From Paenibacillus montaniterrae (GTDB taxonomy: Bacteria > Bacillota > Bacilli > Paenibacillales > Paenibacillaceae): DNA of 64,000 nt. The notes under the pieces are model-generated. The model worked only from the letters and a program-made list of their open reading frames with translations. It made no database searches and was not told the origin of the DNA. Both the position numbers and the translations under genes were made by a program. Location: NCBI RefSeq assembly GCF_018403185.1, contig NZ_BOSE01000002.1, positions 496,001 through 560,000 on the forward strand, in the 5' to 3' direction. Positions 25,788-35,195 of the stretch are shown piece after piece. Positions within the stretch are counted from its first letter, which is position 1; each line of letters begins with the position of its first letter.

Positions 25788-25789
25788 TT

Positions 25790-26806
25790 CTACTTAGAGA
25801 GTTGTGAAACTACTGCTTCTAAGAACGCAATCTTACTATACGCCGTCCCGCCTTGTGCTAGCGGATCAACGACATTGAGGAATGTGCGCCCTTCTTTAAC
25901 CGCAGCGACGCTGTTAATAATCGGATTGCTTTGCAGCTCCTGCAATGCATTAGGCGTTTCCTTGTTCTCATCCTCAGAGAATTGCAGGAATACGTAATCA
26001 GGATTCATTTCTGCAAATTTCTCGACAGACAGCTCCTCTTGCGCTTGGGCAGCAACTATTTCTTCCGGTGCTTTAAAGCCTAAGTCCTCATATAAAACCG
26101 GGTTGAAGTAAACATCTTGCGGATAGACGTACAGCTTGCCGCCTCTTAGACGAATGACAACAACCTCTTTGTCCTGCATCTTGTCGCCAAGCTCAGCCTG
26201 TGCCGTCTGCAAATCCTCTTTATACTTCGCAATCGCCGCTTCCCCTTCATCTGCCTTGCCGCTAAGTTCGCCAAGCAAACGCAAATTATCTTCCCAGTTC
26301 GTTGAAATATGAGAGTATAAAATAGTCGGCGCAATCGCGCTAAGCTGCTCCGTTACCTCCTCAGGAAACTTTGTCGAGCCAAGAATAACATCTGGCTTAA
26401 GTGATAAAATCGCCTCGAAGTTCGGTTCTGTTTTCTCACCGATCGAAACAGCGTTTTTCGTTATAGACTCAAACAATGGCGGAAATTTGCCGGAAAAGCT
26501 AATTGCGCCCACAGGATTGACGTCAAGCACAATAGAGTCCTCCATTGCTTCAACCGCTCCTGTAATGACAATCTTCTCTACATGCTCCGGCAGCTCATAG
26601 CTCTCGCCAAGATAAGTAATTGTACGCGTGCCATTCTCCGTCGGCTGAGCTGCTTCGGTTGGCGCAGGAGATGCTGTCTCCTGATTTGTATTGGAATTTC
26701 CCGCATTGTTGGCGTTCGCTGGCTCGCTGCCATTTCCTCCGCATGCAGTCAAAAATACCGCCAATATTAATACAATGCTGAAACCTTGTAATGCCCTATG
26801 AAACAT
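25790..26806 (-). CDS. feuA: Iron-siderophore binding lipoprotein (FeuA-like)
   Basis: 338 aa. Lipobox LTAC with Cys22, an Asn/Pro/Glu-rich tether, then a class III periplasmic-binding fold (TroA/FhuD type: VEKIVITGAVEAMEDSIVLDVNPVG; LSLKPDVILG; LSAIAPTILYS). It should bind a ferric siderophore, perhaps of the catecholate/bacillibactin type given the neighbouring esterase. ATG 26806 starts exactly at the signal peptide; the frame is open further upstream but crosses the Fur box. A Fur box 33 bp upstream indicates iron repression. Confidence 0.9.
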   Translation of the reverse strand: MFHRALQGFSIVLILAVFLTACGGNGSEPANANNAGNSNTNQETASPAPTEAAQPTENGTRTITYLGESYELPEHVEKIVITGAVEAMEDSIVLDVNPVGAISFSGKFPPLFESITKNAVSIGEKTEPNFEAILSLKPDVILGSTKFPEEVTEQLSAIAPTILYSHISTNWEDNLRLLGELSGKADEGEAAIAKYKEDLQTAQAELGDKMQDKEVVVIRLRGGKLYVYPQDVYFNPVLYEDLGFKAPEEIVAAQAQEELSVEKFAEMNPDYVFLQFSEDENKETPNALQELQSNPIINSVAAVKEGRTFLNVVDPLAQGGTAYSKIAFLEAVVSQLSK

Positions 26807-26838
26807 TTTACTTCTTGCCCCTCTCGTATTTATATAAT

Positions 26839-26853
26839 TGATAATGATTATCA
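26839..26853. promoter_or_regulatory. Fur box upstream of the FeuA-like gene
   Basis: TGATAATGATTATCA is a perfect match to the 7-1-7 Fur box core. It lies between a possible -35 (TTGATT) and -10 (TATATA) on the minus strand, so iron-loaded Fur would block transcription. Confidence 0.9.
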
Positions 26854-26907
26854 AAATCAATAATACAACAGCAAGGCAAGCTTCACCATGGACAAAATCC
26901 AGATTTG

Positions 26908-28554
26908 TCATGGACGATATCCAGAAAATAATCCCGCAGCTTCATCAAGCATGCGCTCCAGGGCAATCGGCGAATATTCACGCCATGGCTCGGAAGGAAC
27001 GAGCCGCAGCCTGTTCTCGCGAATGATGCGTAGCGACATCCAAGGCACCGATTGCTGCAGCCTTTTCCAATGCTCCAGCGTTTCTGTTTCCTTGCATATA
27101 AGCAGCAGCACACAGTCGGCTTCAATGCGATCCAGTTCCTCCAGACCAAGCGGGACATTGTAGCAGCCCTCTTCACGAGGATAAGCCCGCAGCAGCTCCA
27201 GCTCCTCATACAGCAGGCTGTTAAAGCTGTAGTAATTATGAGCGTACAGCTGATCCTTCAACAGCTTAAGCACCAGCACGCGCCGCTTGCCAAACTGACG
27301 CAGCTGATTGCGCGTCTTCCTGGCCTTATGATCAAAACTCGCCAGCCACAGCTCTGCTGCTTCGCGCTGCTCCAGGCGCCCTGCAAGCTCCAACAGCTTG
27401 TCCCGCCAGCCCAAGCAATCATCGGGCAGCTCGAATGTTGGAGCAATAACTTTCAGTTTTTCCTTTTCCCACGGCTCCAGCTCTGGATTCGAAATAATCA
27501 AGTCGGGACTGGCCCCTGCCAGCTTGTCCAAATTTGCCTGCTTATGCAGATTGTGACGATAAGCATCAAGATGAACAGCGATATCGACGCCATGGTGCTC
27601 GCAATAATAGCTGGTCCATTTGGGGTGAAGCGGAGCTGCGTACGGCACTATGCCAAGCGGCAGCAAATAACCCGTTAAAGCGCTTGAGCCATACGCCGCA
27701 ATTTTTAGGCTGCGCTTCTTGATATAAGCGGATGGCGGCATACCGAACTCTTTCTTGAACTTGCGGCTAAAGTAAAATTCATCATGGTAGCCGACTTGAA
27801 AGGCGATATCGCGCAGCTTGAGCTCATTGCGCAGCATGAGCTGCTTGGCCTGCTTCATTCTTACCTGCGTCAAATAATCAAAGGCACTAACGCCAAATGT
27901 TTTCTTAAACAGGTCAACAAAATATTTAGAACTTAATCCGGCTATCGTCGCTAATCGCTCGATCGTAATTTCCTCATAGTAATGCTTGTCGATATATGCC
28001 TTGGAAAGCTGCAGCGCATCTGCTGTTTCAGCATCTGTTCCCTCTCTTTCGGTCGACAGCAGCATATAGACAAGCTCAGCTCCTTGAAGCTGCGCCCGCA
28101 GCCTTTCAAGCTCATCGCTGCTCCCCAACTGCCTTGCCATCTCACGGCATAAAGCAGCTGCGCGGCCTGCTGGCTGCACATGAATATCGCCTTTGCGCAC
28201 AAACAGGCTTGCTGGCTGTTCCATATTAGCTGTGGCGTAATCGCCATGCTCATCCTCCTGCAGCTCCAGCAGCTTAAAGCTCGCGATATAGACGGACAGC
28301 TCACTGCCCTGCTCGGTTTGAATGCCGAAGGTTCCTCCTGGCGGACAAATATGTAAATGGTCCTGGCGCAAGCTGTATGTTCCTGTGTCACTTGTCAGTT
28401 CACCGCTCCCACTGACAGGCACAATAATCGTTGCAAGCGTGGCCAATTGCTGCTCCAGCTTCTGCCCATCAACTCCCGAGAACAAGTCGACACCTTTAAC
28501 ACGAACAACCAGGCTGCCGAGATCATTTTCAGCAAATTGAGATCGTGACGTCAT
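26908..28554 (-). CDS. btr: Btr-like AraC regulator fused to a siderophore-binding domain
   Basis: 548 aa. N-terminal cupin-like arm (to about 130), AraC double HTH (about 175-280; ERLATIAGLSSKYFVDLFKKTFG and HDEFYFSRKFKKEFGMPPSAY), then a TroA-like periplasmic-binding domain (about 285-540; LDKLAGASPDLIISNPE) without signal peptide. B. subtilis Btr has the same layout and activates feuABC-ybbA when the cytoplasmic domain binds ferric siderophore. Here it is encoded just upstream of the FeuA-like gene on the same strand. It is preceded by its own Fur box. Confidence 0.9.
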   Translation of the reverse strand: MTSRSQFAENDLGSLVVRVKGVDLFSGVDGQKLEQQLATLATIIVPVSGSGELTSDTGTYSLRQDHLHICPPGGTFGIQTEQGSELSVYIASFKLLELQEDEHGDYATANMEQPASLFVRKGDIHVQPAGRAAALCREMARQLGSSDELERLRAQLQGAELVYMLLSTEREGTDAETADALQLSKAYIDKHYYEEITIERLATIAGLSSKYFVDLFKKTFGVSAFDYLTQVRMKQAKQLMLRNELKLRDIAFQVGYHDEFYFSRKFKKEFGMPPSAYIKKRSLKIAAYGSSALTGYLLPLGIVPYAAPLHPKWTSYYCEHHGVDIAVHLDAYRHNLHKQANLDKLAGASPDLIISNPELEPWEKEKLKVIAPTFELPDDCLGWRDKLLELAGRLEQREAAELWLASFDHKARKTRNQLRQFGKRRVLVLKLLKDQLYAHNYYSFNSLLYEELELLRAYPREEGCYNVPLGLEELDRIEADCVLLLICKETETLEHWKRLQQSVPWMSLRIIRENRLRLVPSEPWREYSPIALERMLDEAAGLFSGYRP

Positions 28555-28574
28555 AGAAGCACCTCGCCTTTAAT

Positions 28575-28589
28575 TGATAATGATTATCA
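28575..28589. promoter_or_regulatory. Fur box upstream of the Btr-like regulator
   Basis: TGATAATGATTATCA, a perfect Fur box core, lies 21 bp before the start codon and directly after a consensus -10 (TATAAT on the minus strand, 28592-28597). Confidence 0.9.
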
Positions 28590-28667
28590 ATATTATAACA
28601 AATGCAGCTTCTATTGAACATGCAGCATTTTCTATTAAAAAGCAGCATGTATAGCAAGATAGTGCAC

Positions 28668-28714
28668 AAAAAATACACCTGCAAAACCGCATGTCGCGTG
28701 TTTTACAGGTGTAT
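28668..28714 (-). terminator. Terminator of the zwf-tkt operon
   Basis: Arms ATACACCTGCAAAAC and GTTTTACAGGTGTAT pair with a single mismatch and are followed on the minus strand by six T. It lies 38 bp past the tkt stop. Confidence 0.85.
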
Positions 28715-28751
28715 CGTAGAAGTAAGTTGAATCTATATCGTTATATTAAAA

Positions 28752-30743
28752 CTATTTCAGCAATTGCTCTGCAGTCGCAACGACGTTGCCCACTGAGAAG
28801 CCGAAGTATTCCAGTACCTCAGTACCCGGACCGGAAGCGCCAAACGTTTCAATCGAAATGATCTTGCCGTTTGCACCCGCAATAGCATCCCAGCCCAGTG
28901 AAATGCCAGCTTCAATAACAACACGATTTTGTACCGCAGCAGGAAGCACAGCTTCTTTATATGCTTCAGTTTGCGCCTTGAACAGCTCACGTGAAGGCAT
29001 TGCTACAACGCGTACCGAGTGGCCCGCTTCCTCCAGCTTAGCCTTTGCTTGCACAGCTAGCGAAACCTCGGAGCCTGTCGCAACGAGAATCAGATCAGGC
29101 GATGCGTTCGTTTCCGTTAAAATATAGCCGCCTTTTGCTACGTTGGCGATATTCGCTTTCGTTTCTTCGAAGATCGGCAGATTTTGACGGCTTAGCACCA
29201 GCGCCACCGGACCGTCTGTTTTTTGCAATGCATACGCCCATGCGCTCGCTGTTTCATTAGCATCACTCGGACGAATCACCGTTAAGCCTGGAATCGTACG
29301 CAGCGCAGCCAATTGCTCGATTGGCTCATGCGTCGGACCATCCTCGCCTACCGCGATGGAGTCATGCGTGAACACAAATGTTACTGGAAGCTTTTGCAAT
29401 GCTGCTAGACGGATTGAAGGACGCAAATAATCGCTAAATACGAAAAATGTACTTACAAATGGCTTCACTCCGCCATGCAGCGCCATTCCATTGCCTGCAG
29501 CGCCCATCGCATGCTCGCGTACGCCGAAGTATACATTGCGTCCCGCATAGGATTCAATTGCAAAAATTGGCTCGCCGCTAATATCTGTCATTGTGGAATG
29601 AGACAGGTCCGCGCTGCCGCCGAAAATGGCCGGAACCTCTTTAATAAAATGATTGATCGCTTGACCGCTCGCTACGCGAGTGGAAATCGACTTCGACGAA
29701 TCAAACGTTAAAATGCTGGAAGCGCTCAGCTCTACCTTGCCTTCGATTGCACCCTTCAATTGCGCCGCAAGCTCCGGATATTGCACTGCATAAGCTGCAA
29801 CAAGCTCGTTCCATGCCTGCTCCTTGGCAATCCCCTGCTGCTTCAATTGCTCAAAATGCGCCTTCACTTCCGCAGGCACTGTAAATTCATCATGCTCCCA
29901 GCCGTACTCAGCCTTTGTTGCAATCGCTTCTTCCTTGCCTAGCGGATTGCCGTGCGCTTTGTTCGTACCCTGCACCTTTTTGCTGCCGTAGCCGATAATG
30001 GTGCGAACCTCGATCAAGGTAGGCTGCTCAGTGTTCGCTTTAGCCTGCTCAATCGCTGCCGTAATTGCAGCTACATCATTGCCATCCTCGACTCTCAAAT
30101 ATTGCCAAGCGACAGATTCGACGCGCTTTTTAATATCCTCGCTAAAGGACAAATTCAACTCGCCATCCAACGAAATATCGTTGGAATCGTAAAGCACAAC
30201 CAGCTTGCCAAGCTTCATATGGCCTGCCATCGACATCGCCTCATAAGCAACGCCTTCCATCAAACAGCCGTCGCCAGCAAGCGCATAAGTATAGTGATCG
30301 ACAACCGGGAACTGCTCCTTGTTAAAGGTTGCCGCCAAATGAGCTTCCGCCATCGCCATGCCGACTGCCATCGCAATCCCTTGACCAAGCGGACCGGTTG
30401 TGGCGTCAACGCCATCTGTATGACCGAACTCTGGATGGCCTGGTGTTTTGCTGTTCAGCTTGCGGAACTGCTTCAGGTCATCAATCGTTACATTATAGCC
30501 GGATACATGCAGCAAGCTGTATAGCAGCGCCGAACCATGGCCCGCAGACAAAACAAAACGGTCGCGGTTAAACCATTTGGAATTTGCCGGATTATGATTC
30601 AGTTGCTTTGCCCAAAGCGCATACGCCATTGGCGCAGCTCCCATCGGCAAGCCTGGATGACCGGAATTTGCTGCATTAATCGCATCTATGGACAAGGTGC
30701 GCAGCGTCGTAATCGATAGTTGATCAATGGTTTGTGTAGACAT
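28752..30743 (-). CDS. tkt: Transketolase
   Basis: 663 aa, standard length. A cytoplasmic thiamine diphosphate enzyme of the non-oxidative pentose phosphate pathway. Signatures: [24 protein letters not shown] at the N-terminus, the ThDP-binding block [19 protein letters not shown], and the pyrimidine-domain segment [21 protein letters not shown]. The start ATG follows AAAAGGAG and lies inside the 3' end of zwf (20-bp overlap), so the two are translationally coupled. Confidence 0.95.
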   Translation of the reverse strand: MSTQTIDQLSITTLRTLSIDAINAANSGHPGLPMGAAPMAYALWAKQLNHNPANSKWFNRDRFVLSAGHGSALLYSLLHVSGYNVTIDDLKQFRKLNSKTPGHPEFGHTDGVDATTGPLGQGIAMAVGMAMAEAHLAATFNKEQFPVVDHYTYALAGDGCLMEGVAYEAMSMAGHMKLGKLVVLYDSNDISLDGELNLSFSEDIKKRVESVAWQYLRVEDGNDVAAITAAIEQAKANTEQPTLIEVRTIIGYGSKKVQGTNKAHGNPLGKEEAIATKAEYGWEHDEFTVPAEVKAHFEQLKQQGIAKEQAWNELVAAYAVQYPELAAQLKGAIEGKVELSASSILTFDSSKSISTRVASGQAINHFIKEVPAIFGGSADLSHSTMTDISGEPIFAIESYAGRNVYFGVREHAMGAAGNGMALHGGVKPFVSTFFVFSDYLRPSIRLAALQKLPVTFVFTHDSIAVGEDGPTHEPIEQLAALRTIPGLTVIRPSDANETASAWAYALQKTDGPVALVLSRQNLPIFEETKANIANVAKGGYILTETNASPDLILVATGSEVSLAVQAKAKLEEAGHSVRVVAMPSRELFKAQTEAYKEAVLPAAVQNRVVIEAGISLGWDAIAGANGKIISIETFGASGPGTEVLEYFGFSVGNVVATAEQLLK

Positions 30744-32250
30744 ACTGTTGTTCTCCTTTTAACTGTTGTTTATGTTGATCTGGCTCGGAGTCCAGCCACC
30801 AATGGTGGCCGTTCTTGGCAAGCAGCTCATCTGCCGCTGCAGGACCATTCGACCCAGCCGGGTAATAATGAAGCGGAATGGAATTATCGGCGAATGCATT
30901 CAATATAGGCTGCACCCATTTCCAGCTCAGCTCTACCTCATCCCAATGCGCGAAAAAGGTCGGATCGCCATTAAGCGCATCATGAATCAAGCTTTCATAG
31001 GCTTCAGGCGCTTCCGCACCGTTGGAATGAAAATCGATATAAATCGGCTTGAATTGATCCTTGTTTTGCGGATCTCGCGAATTAAGCTGGAATGTAATTC
31101 CTTCGTTCGGACTAATTTCGAAAATAAGCAGGTTGGCGATTTGATTGCTGTCTGTCGCCTTTGTCGTTTGCTTAAATGCTTCCTTGAACTCTACAATGAT
31201 GCGGGTATATTTCTCCTTCATCCGCTTTCCTGTGCGAATGTAGAATGGCACGCCGCGCCAGAATGGATCATCAATTTCCAGCTTCGCTGCCACATACGTA
31301 TCATTCATCGAGTCGCTGGAGATGCCAGGCTCATTGGTGTAGCTTGCGACCTCTTTGCCGGCAATCGAACCAGCCGTATATTGACCGCGCACAACATGCG
31401 CTGCAATATTGTCTCTATGCAAAGGCTCAAGCGCTTCAAGAATCGTTTTCTTCTTAAAGCGAACGACCTCAGGCGTGCTGTTTTCCGGCAAATGCAGCGT
31501 CAGCATCATGAGCATTTGCAGCATATGGTTCTGGAACATATCGCGAATCGCGCCAACATGATCGTAATAGCCCGCACGCTCCTCCACGCCAACGGTTTCA
31601 CTTGCAGAAATTTGCACATTGGAAATGTAGCGGTTTGACCAAAGCGCCTGCAGCACAGGATTGCTTTGCTGCAAAATTTCCAGCTTTTGAATCATCGGCT
31701 TGCCTAAGTAATGGTCAATGCGATAAATTTCGTCCTCTGAGAACGATTTGCTCAGCTTGGCATTAAGCTGCTGGGCAGAAGGCAAATCATGGCCAAACGG
31801 CTTTTCAATAACAAGGCGCTTCCAACCCTTTGTATCGCCCAGTCCGCTTGCTTTAATATTGTCGGCGATCGTCGCAAAAAACTCAGGGCCGACTGAAAGA
31901 TAGAACATACGATTAGGCGTGCCGCTCATGCCTGCCTCATACTGTTGGACAAGCTGCAGCAGCTTTTTATAGTCGTCGCTATTGTCAATATTTAGCGGGC
32001 AATAAGAAAAGGACTGCACAAATTGCTTAAACTCGGCTGTTTCCTCCGCTTTTCTTCTTGAGAAAGTATGCACCGCATGCTCAACACTCGCTTGGAAGGT
32101 TTCATCTGAAAAAGGTCTTCTTCCCAAACCGATAACACGGAACTCCTGTGGCAGCTTGCCATCCAGGAACAAATTATATAGAGCAGGGTAAATTTTGCGT
32201 TTAGCCAAATCTCCAGTAGCTCCAAACAATACAAAGGTTGTTGCCTCCAT
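30724..32250 (-). CDS. zwf: Glucose-6-phosphate 1-dehydrogenase
   Basis: 508 aa, standard length. Catalyses the first, NADP-dependent step of the oxidative pentose phosphate pathway. Dinucleotide-binding motif GATGDLA at residues 10-16, and active-site signature [10 protein letters not shown] with the substrate-binding Lys in [11 protein letters not shown] follows AAGGGAAG. It is the first gene of the zwf-tkt pair. The region upstream holds a B repeat and the divergent LysR gene, so its promoter is close to or within the end of that repeat. Confidence 0.95.
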   Translation of the reverse strand: MEATTFVLFGATGDLAKRKIYPALYNLFLDGKLPQEFRVIGLGRRPFSDETFQASVEHAVHTFSRRKAEETAEFKQFVQSFSYCPLNIDNSDDYKKLLQLVQQYEAGMSGTPNRMFYLSVGPEFFATIADNIKASGLGDTKGWKRLVIEKPFGHDLPSAQQLNAKLSKSFSEDEIYRIDHYLGKPMIQKLEILQQSNPVLQALWSNRYISNVQISASETVGVEERAGYYDHVGAIRDMFQNHMLQMLMMLTLHLPENSTPEVVRFKKKTILEALEPLHRDNIAAHVVRGQYTAGSIAGKEVASYTNEPGISSDSMNDTYVAAKLEIDDPFWRGVPFYIRTGKRMKEKYTRIIVEFKEAFKQTTKATDSNQIANLLIFEISPNEGITFQLNSRDPQNKDQFKPIYIDFHSNGAEAPEAYESLIHDALNGDPTFFAHWDEVELSWKWVQPILNAFADNSIPLHYYPAGSNGPAAADELLAKNGHHWWLDSEPDQHKQQLKGEQQYVYTNH

Positions 32251-32300
32251 TTTTATCTTCCCTTCTTGCAGCTATATATTAACGTACTTTGCAATAAATA

Positions 32301-32477
32301 AAGTTCAAAAAACGGGCTTTCAGGACCAAGAAGATGGCACGATACTAGAAAGCGAGGAGCGCAGCGTAGGCAATAAGCTACGTGAGCACCGCAGCTTTCG
32401 GTAGCGTGACATATTCGACGTCGAATACGCTACAACGCAATCACATCGTCATCAAAGTCGGACTTTTTGAACTACCT
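32301..32477 (+). repeat. Element B copy 4 (complete, both terminal repeats)
   Basis: The best complete copy: left end AAGTTCAAAAAACGGGCTTTC, right end AAAGTCGGACTTTTTGAACTACCTCTAA. It occupies most of the 321-bp intergenic region between zwf and the divergent LysR gene; the remaining ~95 bp contain a TATAAT hexamer at 32515-32520 that may serve the LysR gene. Confidence 0.85.
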
Positions 32478-32571
32478 CTAAAATACGTGCTGGCTTTATG
32501 CTACATACATCTACTATAATACTAATAACTTCTATACAAGTAATTAATACATTTGACAGGAGATATAGACC

Positions 32572-33453
32572 ATGTCTATGACCAATTATGAATTATACAA
32601 AGTGTTCTACTGGGCAGCCAAAACAGGCAGCTTGACGAAAGCGGCCAAAACCCTATATTTAACGCAGCCGAGCGTCAGCTACGCGATAAAGCAGCTTGAG
32701 GATCGCTTCCAAATGAAGCTGTTTTTCCGCACGCCTAAAGGCGTTGCTTTGACGGAGGAAGGCCATGTTTTATTTTCATATATTGAACAATCGCAGGTAT
32801 TAATTACAATCGCCGAAGAAAAAATGGCGGCGCTTAAAAACTTAACGAGCGGCGAGCTGCGGATTGGCGGCAGTGACTCATTGTTCAAGCACTATTTGCT
32901 TTCTCATTTGGAGGAGTTTCATTATGATTATCCGGCGATCAAGCTGCAGCTCATCCATGGGACAACCCCTGAAATTATTAACTACTTGAAGGAAGGAAAA
33001 ATCGATCTTGGCGTTGTGCGTTTGCCGATTTCTGATTCGCAGCTCGAGTTCCGCCAAGGCATTCAGCTGCAGGACTGCTTTGTTGCTGGCGCCCGTTATG
33101 CCGAGCTGAACGGAGTCGAGCTTTCGTTAGAGCAGCTGACCGAATACCCGATTATTTTATTTTCCCGCAATAGCCGTGCTCGGATGGCCATCAATGAGCT
33201 GGCCCATGACTACAACATTGAATTAAAGCCAGCGATCGAGGTCGGCAGCGTTGATTTGCTGATTGAGCTGGCTAGAAGAGGCTTGGGCATTTCCTATGTA
33301 ACGCGAGAATTTGTGTCCAAGGAGCTGGAATCTGGCGCACTGTTTGAAATCAGGCTGAATGTGCCGCTGCCGCCTTCACAGGTAGGCATTATGAATATGC
33401 GCAACGTGCCGCTGTCGACAGTTGCCCGCAAATTTGTCGAGCGCTTTGATTAA
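32572..33453 (+). CDS. LysR-family transcriptional regulator
   Basis: 293 aa. Winged HTH at residues 4-62 (FYWAAKTGSLTKAAKTLYLTQPSVSYAIKQLEDRFQMKLFFRTPKGVALTEEG segment), followed by the two-lobed LysR effector-binding domain from about residue 90. The start ATG follows AGGAG. It is divergent from zwf and followed after 17 bp by a GNAT gene. Its targets may be either neighbour or itself; the effector is unknown. Confidence 0.9.
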   Translation: MSMTNYELYKVFYWAAKTGSLTKAAKTLYLTQPSVSYAIKQLEDRFQMKLFFRTPKGVALTEEGHVLFSYIEQSQVLITIAEEKMAALKNLTSGELRIGGSDSLFKHYLLSHLEEFHYDYPAIKLQLIHGTTPEIINYLKEGKIDLGVVRLPISDSQLEFRQGIQLQDCFVAGARYAELNGVELSLEQLTEYPIILFSRNSRARMAINELAHDYNIELKPAIEVGSVDLLIELARRGLGISYVTREFVSKELESGALFEIRLNVPLPPSQVGIMNMRNVPLSTVARKFVERFD

Positions 33454-33470
33454 GCAAAAAGGAGAGAACT

Positions 33471-33926
33471 ATGATCATTAGAAAATTGCGTGCAGAGGAG
33501 CAATATCCTATGGAGCTGCTGCTGCTCGCTGATCCTTCTCAGGAGCTGGTTGAACAGTATGTAAGTAAGGGAGAATGCTATGTATTGGAGGTGGAGCAGA
33601 ATATCGTTGGCGTCTATGTTCTGGTAGTTAAAGATTCTAATGCTGCAGAGCTGATGAATATTGCAGTTGCGGAGCATATGCAGGGCAGAGGGTTAGGCAA
33701 GCGGCTCGTGCTTCATGCCATTGAAGCCAGCAGGCAGAAAGGCTGTCCTGTGATTGAGGTCGGAACTGGAAATTCGAGTATCGATCAATTGGCGCTCTAC
33801 CAAAAATGCGGCTTCAGAATAGTAGGCGTAGATACCGACTTTTTCGTGAGAAACTACACGGAGGAAATTTATGAGAACGGCATCCAATGCCGCGATATGA
33901 TTCGCTTAGCGATGAAGCTTGGTTAA
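33471..33926 (+). CDS. GNAT-family N-acetyltransferase
   Basis: 151 aa. A single GNAT domain: the acetyl-CoA-binding motif A reads VAEHMQGRGLGKRLVLHAIE (about residues 66-85), with motif B at LALYQKCGFRIVGVDTDFF. ATG follows AAGGAGAG. It is probably cotranscribed with the LysR gene. The substrate cannot be told from sequence. Confidence 0.85.
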   Translation: MIIRKLRAEEQYPMELLLLADPSQELVEQYVSKGECYVLEVEQNIVGVYVLVVKDSNAAELMNIAVAEHMQGRGLGKRLVLHAIEASRQKGCPVIEVGTGNSSIDQLALYQKCGFRIVGVDTDFFVRNYTEEIYENGIQCRDMIRLAMKLG

Positions 33927-33970
33927 GTGCTGGCATGAGCGGTTAAGGTTACAGGCTTATAAAGCGGAGC

Positions 33971-34027
33971 GAAGCTGCGTTACAAAGGAGCTATTTCGAT
34001 TGGATAGTCTCCCTGTGCCGCAGCTTC
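33971..34027. terminator. Bidirectional hairpin between convergent genes
   Basis: Arms GAAGCTGCG and CGCAGCTTC enclose an inner GGAG/CTCC pairing. It lies between the convergent GNAT and AadK-like genes. T-runs are weak. Confidence 0.5.
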
Positions 34028-34067
34028 TTATATGCCAACGAAACGAATTTCCGATAAGCATGCAGCT

Positions 34068-34931
34068 TTAGCCTTTGTCTTTTAACGAGCTGTATATGTT
34101 ATTCGTATAGGCCGTAATCGCAGCGTCATAATCGGGATAGGTATATCCGAAATGCGCAGCTACCGCTTTTGAATATTTTCTAAACAGCTCATAGCAGGCA
34201 AGCAAGGACTGCCATGCTTGCTCATAACCACTCGTTGCATAGGTGGAGAGCAGCTGCTCCCAATCCTCCCGCGGCAAGTGTTGATCGATAAATTTGTAGT
34301 TTTTCCCTACACTAAACGTATAGCCCTGCTGCGCTCCGATATGCCAGGCCATCATTCTTAGCAGGTTGGGGCGAGCGATTTCATGCAAATGATCAAGTGC
34401 AAACAAAATTTCCTTTCTTGCCAAGCCCTTTACAACATAAGTGGAAACCATCCAAAACTCATTGCAGCAATCGTCAAACTGTCTTGCCGACGGCTGCTTT
34501 ATCCAATACTGCTGATCGCTCGCGGTCACATTCTCCTTAATTAGAGCATCCTTGTCCAGCAGCACCTCCACCAAGCCATCGCTGCCTGCAAAGTAATCGT
34601 CAAGCTCATGCAGCGGAATAAGCGTCAGGTCTAATTTATTGCCATCCTCAAACAGCATCAAATATGAAAACCAGTTGCCTAGCTCTGGCGGGAACAGCTC
34701 CATATCCTCAGGCTTTTGCAGCATAATGCGCTTGCCAAAATGGTCAAGCCACTGATCGCTTTCCTTGAAGGATTCCATATCAGTAACAAAATATGAAATA
34801 TCATAGTCCTGGAAGGCGTCTGGCGGAATATTTTTATTCGTGCGCGAGCCCTCCAGCGTAACAAGTCGGATTCGTTCATCGTTCTTGGCAAATTCGAGCA
34901 GCATGCTCATCATCTCTTGCTCATTTCTCAA
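34068..34931 (-). CDS. aadK: AadK-like aminoglycoside 6-adenylyltransferase
   Basis: 287 aa, the usual length for ANT(6) enzymes. The nucleotidyltransferase motif is complete: LEGSRTNKN (G28-S29) followed by the paired metal-binding Asp residues in QDYDISYFV (D42, D44). Family members adenylate streptomycin at the 6 position. Chromosomal copies are common in Bacillaceae and often give little resistance, so activity is inferred only from the family. ATG follows GGAGG. Monocistronic, with terminator-like hairpins on both sides. Confidence 0.85.
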   Translation of the reverse strand: MRNEQEMMSMLLEFAKNDERIRLVTLEGSRTNKNIPPDAFQDYDISYFVTDMESFKESDQWLDHFGKRIMLQKPEDMELFPPELGNWFSYLMLFEDGNKLDLTLIPLHELDDYFAGSDGLVEVLLDKDALIKENVTASDQQYWIKQPSARQFDDCCNEFWMVSTYVVKGLARKEILFALDHLHEIARPNLLRMMAWHIGAQQGYTFSVGKNYKFIDQHLPREDWEQLLSTYATSGYEQAWQSLLACYELFRKYSKAVAAHFGYTYPDYDAAITAYTNNIYSSLKDKG

Positions 34932-35108
34932 AACGTTTACCTCCGTTTCAGCTTAACATCCATCGTTTTGGTGCCGTCTGCGGCTGCTTGCCGCTATCGT
35001 TTCAGTCGTAATAGGAATACGATTCTGCCCGCTTGTTCGTTGCAAAACGTTGTTAGTTGCCCAGTAAAAATTATGCAAGTCGTGTGAATTGTTCAGCTTC
35101 GTTATATG

Positions 35109-35158
35109 CAAAAAAACAAGGGAGTCCATTGTCATGCTCATGACTGGGAACTCCCTTG
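35109..35158 (-). terminator. Terminator of the peptide operon
   Basis: Arms CAAGGGAGT and ACTCCCTTG with additional internal pairing are followed on the minus strand by TTTTTTT. It lies 38 bp after the S9 peptidase stop. Confidence 0.85.
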
Positions 35159-35195
35159 CTGCTTATAGATGTGTCAGCACGTTTACACCTTTTTT

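Noticed and set aside
30766..31638. 290-codon plus-strand frame inside zwf
   Set aside because: Antisense shadow of a highly conserved gene; no start signal and no recognisable fold.
34068..34931. AadK-like gene as an acquired resistance island
   Set aside because: No mobile element, repeat or composition shift around it; chromosomal aadK-like genes are normal in Bacillales.
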